From Bacteroidota bacterium (GTDB taxonomy: Bacteria; Bacteroidota; Bacteroidia; Flavobacteriales; Flavobacteriaceae), in assembly GCA_947468985.1 (NCBI GenBank), contig CANINJ010000147.1:1-5169 (forward strand): a stretch of DNA of 5,169 nt. The letters are read 5' to 3'. This document shows positions 1 through 4,105 of the stretch, piece by piece; the first letter of the stretch is position 1; each line of letters begins with the position of its first letter. Below the pieces are notes generated by a model. It ran no database searches, was not told the origin of the DNA, and saw only the letters and a program-made list of their open reading frames with translations. The position numbers were made by a program, and so were the translations under genes.

Positions 1-477
1 ATTTATATTGTATTCTCCTAATTCTTGCGAGCAAATAGCTTCTATTTTATCTTCCGTTTCAGCTAATTCCCAATCGTTTTCCGTGTATTGTGCTACTTTT
101 TTTATTTCTTGCAACGACAAGTAATATTCCCGTCCTTTTCCAGAATCAAATACTTTTAGTTTTTGACCTTTCAATCCATTGATAACAACATAATGCAATC
201 CTTTTTTCGTGTGAATTGGAAGTATAAATGGAAATAATTCCTTGATAGAATTTACATTTCCATTGATATGATTTACATCTAATAATTTAAAATTTGCATT
301 GAAGCCATTGGAGTTTAGAAATGTTTTTATATCTGAAATTCTCGACCCTTTTTCCTCCAAAGGCACATTTTGTTCAATGTATTTTCTAGAAATGTTCTTT
401 TGATGGATATTAAAAACAGTTTTTATAGAACTAATTCCGCCATCATTGCTTTTTAATTGTGGGTCTGTAATTAACAT
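1..477 (-). CDS. C39-like peptidase domain protein, probable N-terminus of a peptidase/ABC exporter (partial; catalytic Cys replaced by Gly)
   Basis: This is a 5' fragment of 159 codons whose C-terminus lies beyond the left edge. The start is ATG at 477-475; an in-frame TAA at 495-493 rules out a longer N-terminus. The fragment reads like the N-terminal C39 domain of exporters that cleave double-glycine leaders from bacteriocin-type peptides in the cytoplasm and then transport them. Q7 fits the oxyanion Gln of the Q-x4-D-C-G motif, but the sequence here is QLKSNDGGISS, so the position of the nucleophilic Cys is Gly13. The catalytic His (LHYVVI, H95) and Asp (FDSGKG, D111) appear intact. No transmembrane or ATPase segment lies inside the window, so the ABC transporter part is inferred. 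Degenerate C39 domains without Cys are known in RTX-type exporters such as HlyB, where they bind substrate without cutting it. The fold is fairly secure; the transporter architecture and activity are not. The gene follows a terminator and is probably transcribed separately from pyrE. Confidence 0.75.
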   Translation of the reverse strand, partial: MLITDPQLKSNDGGISSIKTVFNIHQKNISRKYIEQNVPLEEKGSRISDIKTFLNSNGFNANFKLLDVNHINGNVNSIKELFPFILPIHTKKGLHYVVINGLKGQKLKVFDSGKGREYYLSLQEIKKVAQYTENDWELAETEDKIEAICSQELGEYNIN

Positions 478-573
478 AAATTTATTAGAGCTTTAAGATA
501 ATTTCATTACTTATTAACTGTTGTTTTTCAATGAGTTAAGGTAGTTAAAATGCTCTTTTTACACAAAATTGTT

Positions 574-607
574 CTTCAATTAACTGCTTTAATCGATAAA
601 CTGCTTT
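574..607 (-). repeat. Two-copy 17-bp tandem direct repeat upstream of the C39-like gene
   Basis: Read on the minus strand, units AAAGCAGTTTATCGATT (607-591) and AAAGCAGTTAATTGAAG (590-574) abut each other and match at 13 of 17 positions; the first nine bases, AAAGCAGTT, are identical. They lie about 100-130 bp upstream of the C39-like start codon and just beyond the terminator of the preceding unit. The position would suit a regulator site for that gene, but no clear TAnnTTTG box is seen between the repeat and the start. Function is unknown. Confidence 0.45.
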
Positions 608-621
608 TTAAAATTTAAGGC

Positions 622-660
622 AAAAAAAAATACCTTTTAGAAATTTCTAAAAGGTATTTT
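622..660 (-). terminator. Intrinsic terminator of the pyrE-SRPBCC unit (perfect 34-bp palindrome)
   Basis: Arms 627-643 and 644-660 are exact reverse complements, with the core TACCTTTTAGAAA pairing to TTTCTAAAAGGTA. On the minus strand the hairpin is followed by a run of nine U (plus-strand A at 622-630), part of which also pairs in the stem. It begins 26 nt after the stop codon of the SRPBCC gene, the usual place for a rho-independent terminator. The opposite side is also T-rich, so it could work in both directions, although no plus-strand gene is seen leading into it. Confidence 0.85.
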
Positions 661-686
661 ATAATTATTTTATTTTGCTTTAAAAG

Positions 687-1079
687 CTATAATTTATGCA
701 TATTATCGGCTAAAGTTTCAATAAATTTACTAATTGGCCCTTTTATCATCATCGCCATCATTGCGTTAAATTCGCCTTCAAAAAACAACTGAACTTCCGA
801 TGAAGAATCAGAAATACTATCTATTGTTGCGGTCAATGTAAATGGCAATTTATCGCTTGCTGCTCCTAAAACAATTTTAGAATTAGCGGTTTTTTCTTTC
901 ATTTTCAATTTAATTTCTGGCATTCCTTTCAATCCAAAAATAAAAGAATCAGCATCAGTAACTTCAAATTTCGCAATGCTTTCTGGCATTAATTTTTCAA
1001 AATTTGTAACATCACACAAGGCTTCAAATAAATACGAAGCACTTTTTTCAACGGTAACTTTTTGACTTTCTAAATTCAT
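687..1079 (-). CDS. SRPBCC (START/Bet v 1-like) family protein, small cytoplasmic
   Basis: A complete 130-residue protein starting at ATG 1079-1077 and ending at TAG 689-687. Its length and pattern fit a single SRPBCC helix-grip fold: an N-terminal strand (NLESQKVTVEKSA), an amphipathic helix ending in NFEKLMPE (about 27-34), several alternating strands (FEVTDADSFIFGL, IKLKMKEKT, FTLTATIDSI, VQLFFEGEF) and a long C-terminal helix from about residue 107 to the end that would close the hydrophobic pocket. There is no signal peptide or membrane segment. Proteins of this superfamily bind lipids or other hydrophobic ligands, or act as cyclases and hydrolases; no catalytic residues can be assigned, so the ligand is unknown. 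It lies 54 nt downstream of pyrE on the same strand with no promoter box seen between them, and is followed by a strong terminator, so it is probably the second gene of a pyrE operon. A functional link with pyrimidine synthesis is not evident. It resembles a protein I recognise as common beside pyrE in Flavobacterium. Confidence 0.85.
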   Translation of the reverse strand: MNLESQKVTVEKSASYLFEALCDVTNFEKLMPESIAKFEVTDADSFIFGLKGMPEIKLKMKEKTANSKIVLGAASDKLPFTLTATIDSISDSSSEVQLFFEGEFNAMMAMMIKGPISKFIETLADNMHKL

Positions 1080-1133
1080 TTTATTTATTGTTTTATGGAA
1101 TTAAATAGCAATTAAATCACAATAATTATTTTA

Positions 1134-1775
1134 TTATTTTCCCCAAGTTGAAGGACTTTTTCTCCAATTTTGCAAAGCCAATTCTTCTTCTTCGGTGATA
1201 TATTTTTTAGAAACTGCCAATGGCAATAAATTTTCGTAATTGCTCAAAGTATATAAATCGATATTTGCATTTTTGAAATTTTCAGTTGCAATTTCAAATC
1301 CGTAACTAAAAATCGCAGCCATTCCTTTCACATTTGCACCCGCTTCTTTCAACGCTTCAACTGCCAACAAGCTACTATTTCCTGTACTTATCAAATCTTC
1401 AATTACTACTACGTTTTGTCCTTTTTGCAAAAAACCTTCCACTTGATTTAGGCGTCCGTGTTTTTTTGGTTCCGGTCTAACATACACAAATGGAAGACCT
1501 AAACTTTCCGCAACTAAAATTCCAATTCCAATTGCGCCAGTGGCAACACCGGCAATTACATCTGGTTTTCCAAATTGTTTTTCAATGTTTTTAGAAAATT
1601 CATCTCGGATGTAATTCCTAACCGCTGGAAATGAGAGTGTTATCCTGTTATCGCAATAAATAGGTGAATTCCATCCAGAAGCCCATGTAAAAGGATTTCG
1701 TGGATTCAATTTAATTGCATTTATTTGTAAAAGCAATTCGGCTGTTTTTTCGGCTGTGTCTTTATTAAAAATCAT
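1134..1775 (-). CDS. pyrE: Orotate phosphoribosyltransferase
   Basis: This enzyme transfers the phosphoribosyl group of PRPP to orotate, giving orotidine 5'-monophosphate, the fifth step of de novo UMP synthesis; it acts in the cytoplasm as a dimer. The product is 213 residues, the usual family size, when started at ATG 1775-1773. The frame stays open to 1898, but those 41 extra codons overlap the Nudix gene and resemble no PyrE N-terminus. Visible family marks are the N-terminal substrate segment FTWASGWNSPIY (29-40), the GVATGAIGIG segment (76-85), the flexible catalytic-loop region YVRPEPKKHGR (98-108) with its Lys, His and Arg, and the PRPP-binding motif VVVIEDLISTGNSS (122-135) with the paired acidic residues E126-D127. 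All key positions look intact. The gene is divergent from the Nudix gene with 7 bp between start codons, and a TACATTTG box ends 4 nt before its ATG, suggesting a nearly leaderless mRNA without room for a classical attenuator. The SRPBCC gene follows on the same strand. Confidence 0.96.
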   Translation of the reverse strand: MIFNKDTAEKTAELLLQINAIKLNPRNPFTWASGWNSPIYCDNRITLSFPAVRNYIRDEFSKNIEKQFGKPDVIAGVATGAIGIGILVAESLGLPFVYVRPEPKKHGRLNQVEGFLQKGQNVVVIEDLISTGNSSLLAVEALKEAGANVKGMAAIFSYGFEIATENFKNANIDLYTLSNYENLLPLAVSKKYITEEEELALQNWRKSPSTWGK

Positions 1776-1779
1776 AGTA

Positions 1780-1787
1780 CAAATGTA
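1780..1787 (-). promoter_or_regulatory. Putative Bacteroidota -7 box for pyrE (TACATTTG)
   Basis: On the minus strand TACATTTG matches the TAnnTTTG consensus of Bacteroidota sigma-A promoters and is followed by TACT and then the pyrE ATG. Transcription would start at or within a few bases of the start codon, so the mRNA would have almost no leader. The box overlaps the ATG (1783-1785) of the divergent Nudix gene. No good TTG -33 box is found at the expected distance, so the call rests on the -7 match and its position. Confidence 0.5.
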
Positions 1788-2376
1788 TAAAGTTTTTGTC
1801 AACGATAAACCACTTTTCTTAACAAATGAAATCTTCAAAGAAACAGATTTCCAACTGTTCTTGCTTGAAAGTGTTGATTTCAAACAGCTTATCGTCAAAA
1901 TGTTTCAAAATAAAATTCAAAAAGCTTATTTATATTATCCTGATGAAAAGGAAATAATGAAGGTTTTGAAGACTAAAATCCCTGTTAACAAAGCTGGTGG
2001 TGGTTTGGTTTACAATAAAAATGGGGATGTTTTATTTATTTTTAGAAACGGAAAGTGGGATTTACCAAAGGGCGGCACCGAAAAAGGGGAGGACATCGAG
2101 CAAACATCCATGCGAGAAGTTGAGGAAGAAACAGGCGTAAATGGTTTAAAAATCATCAAAAAACTTCAAAAAACGTATCATATTTTCAAACGAAATGGCG
2201 TTTATAAACTCAAAATCACCCATTGGTACGAAATGCAAACTGATTTTGACGGCATTCCCGAAGGTCAAATTGACGAGGGAATCGACAAAGTAGAGTGGAA
2301 AAATCCTACACAAATTCAAGAAGCCTTGAAAAATTCTTACGAAAACATTAAATTATTATTCCAAGAAGTTAACTAA
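1783..2376 (+). CDS. Nudix hydrolase
   Basis: A complete 197-residue protein that should hydrolyse a nucleoside diphosphate linked to another group, using divalent metal ions. The Nudix box GX5EX7REUXEEXGU is intact: G97, E103, R111-E112, E115-E116, G118, V119, inside WDLPKGGTEKGED...REVEEETGV. The domain begins near residue 66 with AGGGLVYNKNGDVLFIFRNGKWDLPKGG, which resembles diadenosine and diphosphoinositol polyphosphate hydrolases, but substrate cannot be assigned from this. Residues 1-65 form an N-terminal extension of unknown role with no membrane segment. ATG 1783 is chosen over the upstream GTG at 1756 because the GTG start would run into the pyrE coding sequence and the resulting extra residues look unlike protein start sequence. 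There is no clear Shine-Dalgarno or TAnnTTTG box upstream; any promoter must lie inside the 5' end of pyrE. The close divergent pairing with pyrE suggests shared or competing promoter use. A role in cleaning or recycling nucleotides is plausible but inferred. Confidence 0.93.
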   Translation: MYKVFVNDKPLFLTNEIFKETDFQLFLLESVDFKQLIVKMFQNKIQKAYLYYPDEKEIMKVLKTKIPVNKAGGGLVYNKNGDVLFIFRNGKWDLPKGGTEKGEDIEQTSMREVEEETGVNGLKIIKKLQKTYHIFKRNGVYKLKITHWYEMQTDFDGIPEGQIDEGIDKVEWKNPTQIQEALKNSYENIKLLFQEVN

Positions 2377-2400
2377 ATTTAGAATTTTTTTTATTTTGGC

Positions 2401-2545
2401 ATGACCCAGCTTCCACTTGCGTTACAGCTTGGGTCGGGTTTTCCGTTTCAAGTCCTCAAAATGTTCCATTTCATTTCACTTTTCTGTGGGCTTTTCACTG
2501 CAACCCCTCATGCGAAACCTTATACCTATAGTGCCTATTGTTTTC
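2401..2545. repeat. GC-richer intergenic element resembling a dispersed flavobacterial repeat
   Basis: The stretch between the Nudix gene and the heptamer array differs sharply from its surroundings: positions 2401-2520 are 56 of 120 G or C, against a clearly AT-rich background. Two related segments can be aligned on the minus strand: GGGGTTGCAGTGAAAAGCCC (near 2512-2493) and GGACTTGAAACGGAAAACCC (near 2455-2436). Blocks such as GGGTCGGGTTTTCCG and GGGCTTTTCACTGCAA look like elements I recall from many intergenic regions of Flavobacterium genomes; that recollection is not a search result. No terminal inverted repeats or transposase gene are present. It may be a small non-autonomous element or a 3'-end or terminator-associated repeat. 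A 50-codon open frame crossing it is not accepted as a gene. Confidence 0.5.
2403..2435 (+). terminator. Weak candidate terminator hairpin after the Nudix gene
   Basis: GACCCAGCT (2403-2411) pairs with AGCTTGGGTC (2426-2435) with one bulged T, giving nine pairs around a 14-nt loop. It begins 26 nt after the Nudix stop codon at 2376. The tail GGGTTTT has only a short U run, so termination is uncertain. The hairpin is also the first block of the dispersed-looking intergenic element, so it may have arrived with that element. Confidence 0.4.
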
Positions 2546-2553
2546 AGATTTAA

Positions 2554-2588
2554 ATAATTCATAACTTATAACTCATAACTCATAATTC
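2554..2588 (+). repeat. Five tandem ATAAyTy heptamers in front of the helicase gene
   Basis: Five contiguous 7-mers are read: ATAATTC (2554), ATAACTT (2561), ATAACTC (2568), ATAACTC (2575) and ATAATTC (2582). The array ends 4 bp before the TACCTTTG box and so fills the zone where a -33 element would normally lie. Short heptameric arrays of this type are frequent between Bacteroidota genes in my experience; a role here is unproven. Confidence 0.8.
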
Positions 2589-2592
2589 ATTT

Positions 2593-2600
2593 TACCTTTG
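2593..2600 (+). promoter_or_regulatory. Putative -7 box for the DEAD-box helicase (TACCTTTG)
   Basis: TACCTTTG matches the Bacteroidota TAnnTTTG consensus exactly and is followed by CAAA and the helicase ATG. The 4-nt spacing to the start codon is the same as for the pyrE box, so the transcript is probably leaderless or nearly so. No TTG is found about 17-23 nt upstream, where the heptamer array lies. Confidence 0.55.
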
Positions 2601-2604
2601 CAAA

Positions 2605-3951
2605 ATGAAAAATAAGCATAATTCCAATAATATTCTTCTGAATTTAGGTATCGAAAACCTAAACGAAATGCAAATTGCTGCGCAAGAAACGATTCTGAGC
2701 GACAATAATATTCTTTTGTTATCACCAACAGGTTCTGGGAAAACATTGGCTTTTTTGTTGCCAATATTTGAAATGTTGCAACCTGAAATTCTTTCGGTGC
2801 AATGTTTAATTTTAGTTCCATCACGAGAATTAGCTTTGCAAATTGAGCAAGTTTGGAAAAAAATGGGAACCGATTATAAAGTAAATGTGTGCTACGGTGG
2901 ACATTCTATTGATACAGAAATTAAAAATTTAAGCAATCCACCAGCAGTTTTGATTGGAACTCCAGGACGAATTGCCGATCATATTGACAGAGGAACTTTC
3001 CGATTGGACAAAATTCAAACATTGGTTTTAGATGAATTTGACAAATCATTGCAATTGGGTTTTCACGAGCAAATGTCATTTATCATTGGGAAATTATCAA
3101 AACTAAACAAGCGTGTTTTGGTTTCGGCAACTTCTGATATTGAAATTCCAAAATATACAAGAGTAATTAATCCTACTATTTTGGATTATATTCCTGCTGA
3201 AGAAGAGCGCACGAATTTGTCTATGAAATTAGTGGTTTCTAAAGAAAAAGACAAAATAGGAAGTTTGTTCAACTTGATTTGTACTTTAAAATCGCAATCG
3301 GCTTTGATTTTTTGCAACCACCGTGATGCTGCAGAACGCATCAGTGATACGTTGAACGAAAAAGGAATTTATGCTACTTATTATCACGGCGGAATGGATC
3401 AGGACGAACGTGAACGCGCCTTAATTCAGTTCAGAAATGGAAGTGTGAGCTATTTGGTAACAACCGATTTGGCGGCTCGTGGATTAGATATTCCAGAAAT
3501 GAAACACGTTATTCATTATCATTTGCCGTCAAAAGAGGATGAATTTACGCACAGAAACGGAAGAACCGCGCGTATGTTGGCTTCTGGAACCGCTTATATT
3601 ATCGCTCACGAAAGCGAGAAAAAGATGGATTACATCGATTATGGAATGGAAGCATTGAAAATTGAAAATGCTACAGCTTTGCCAAAACCCCCAGAATTTC
3701 AAACGATTTACATCAGTGGTGGAAAGAAAAACAAGTTGAACAAAATTGATATTGTAGGTTTCTTTTCGCAAAAAGGAAAACTCGAAAAAGGCGATTTAGG
3801 ATTAATCGAAGTGAAAGATTTCATTTCGTTTGCAGCCGTAAAATTCAATAAAGTTAAAGATTTGTTGCAGAATATTCGAGAAGAAAAAATGAAAGGTAAG
3901 AAGTTTAAAATTGAAGTTGCCAGAAAAGTGGTTAAGAAAGAAGTTGATTAA
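2605..3951 (+). CDS. ATP-dependent DEAD-box RNA helicase, DbpA-like
   Basis: A complete 448-residue cytoplasmic RNA helicase, close to the 457 residues of E. coli DbpA. The two RecA-like domains carry all the usual motifs: Q motif with Q23, motif I SPTGSGKT (40-47), Ia PSRELA (72-77), GG (98-99), Ib TPGR (119-122), motif II DEFD (143-146), motif III SAT (174-176), IV LIFCNHR (234-240), motif V TTDLAARGLDIP (286-297) and motif VI HRNGRTAR (316-323). From about residue 366 to the end (TIYISGGKKNKLNKIDIVGF onward, basic C-terminal tail) the sequence fits the DbpA RNA-binding domain, an RRM-like fold that in DbpA directs the enzyme to hairpin 92 of 23S rRNA. A role in large-subunit ribosome assembly is thus likely, though it is inferred from the family. 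Motif II reads DEFD instead of DEAD; the catalytic D-E-x-D acids remain, so activity is expected. ATG 2605 follows directly after a TACCTTTG box. The symbol dbpA is withheld because orthology was not tested. Confidence 0.95.
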   Translation: MKNKHNSNNILLNLGIENLNEMQIAAQETILSDNNILLLSPTGSGKTLAFLLPIFEMLQPEILSVQCLILVPSRELALQIEQVWKKMGTDYKVNVCYGGHSIDTEIKNLSNPPAVLIGTPGRIADHIDRGTFRLDKIQTLVLDEFDKSLQLGFHEQMSFIIGKLSKLNKRVLVSATSDIEIPKYTRVINPTILDYIPAEEERTNLSMKLVVSKEKDKIGSLFNLICTLKSQSALIFCNHRDAAERISDTLNEKGIYATYYHGGMDQDERERALIQFRNGSVSYLVTTDLAARGLDIPEMKHVIHYHLPSKEDEFTHRNGRTARMLASGTAYIIAHESEKKMDYIDYGMEALKIENATALPKPPEFQTIYISGGKKNKLNKIDIVGFFSQKGKLEKGDLGLIEVKDFISFAAVKFNKVKDLLQNIREEKMKGKKFKIEVARKVVKKEVD

Positions 3952-3976
3952 TTAATTGTTTATTAAAGGTTAAATG

Positions 3977-4014
3977 TTTGTTGAATAATTATAATAGTTT
4001 AATTATTCAACAAA
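3977..4014 (+). terminator. Perfect 15-bp-arm hairpin after the helicase gene
   Basis: TTTGTTGAATAATTA (3977-3991) and TAATTATTCAACAAA (4000-4014) are exact reverse complements around an 8-nt loop, 25 nt beyond the helicase stop codon. The position suits a terminator and the pairing is too long to be casual. However, the stem is very AT-rich and the following bases (AATGTATTTAATTT) are only a loose U-rich tail, so it may instead be a 3'-end stabiliser or a protein-binding palindrome. Confidence 0.55.
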
Positions 4015-4045
4015 ATGTATTTAATTTAGCTATTTATTAATCTAA

Positions 4046-4080
4046 TATATTTGTTTAGAGCCATATTAAATATTAATTTG
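4046..4080 (+). promoter_or_regulatory. Candidate promoter of the secreted repeat protein
   Basis: Two overlapping readings are possible. TATATTTG (4046-4053) is a perfect TAnnTTTG -7 box on its own, with a start site near 4060 and a leader of about 45 nt. Alternatively, its TTTG (4050-4053) serves as the -33 element for TTAATTTG (4073-4080), one mismatch from consensus, with a 19-nt spacer; that would start transcription near 4085 and leave a leader of about 20 nt. Either would place the gene in its own unit after the hairpin at 3977-4014. Confidence 0.5.
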
Positions 4081-4105
4081 CACCCCCAATCAATTGCTAA
4101 TAAAG

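Noticed and set aside
574..607. CRISPR-like reading of the 17-bp direct repeat
   Set aside because: There are only two units, they abut with no spacer, and no cas gene is present.
622..660. Palindrome as an attachment site or origin element
   Set aside because: Its position 26 nt after a stop codon and the adjoining run of nine A on the plus strand fit an intrinsic terminator; no integrase or replication gene is nearby.
1756..1782. GTG-initiated nine-codon extension of the Nudix protein
   Set aside because: It is antisense to the pyrE start region, uses a rarer start codon and adds no conserved residues; ATG 1783 is simpler.
1776..1898. 41-codon N-terminal extension of pyrE
   Set aside because: It would overlap the 5' part of the Nudix gene and resembles no PyrE N-terminus; ATG 1775 gives the usual 213-residue length and follows a -7 box.
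2401..2553. Open frame of 50 codons on the plus strand starting MTQLPLALQLGSGF and ending at TAA 2551-2553
   Set aside because: It lies almost entirely in the GC-richer repeat-like intergenic element, has no Shine-Dalgarno or exact -7 box, and its composition is explained by the element; no known protein pattern is visible.
2573..2824. 83-codon open frame on the minus strand overlapping the helicase start
   Set aside because: It is antisense to the conserved Q motif and motif I of the helicase and has no recognisable protein features.
3529..3771. 80-codon open frame on the minus strand inside the helicase
   Set aside because: It is a shadow of the conserved motif VI and DbpA-domain coding sequence with no promoter or family likeness.
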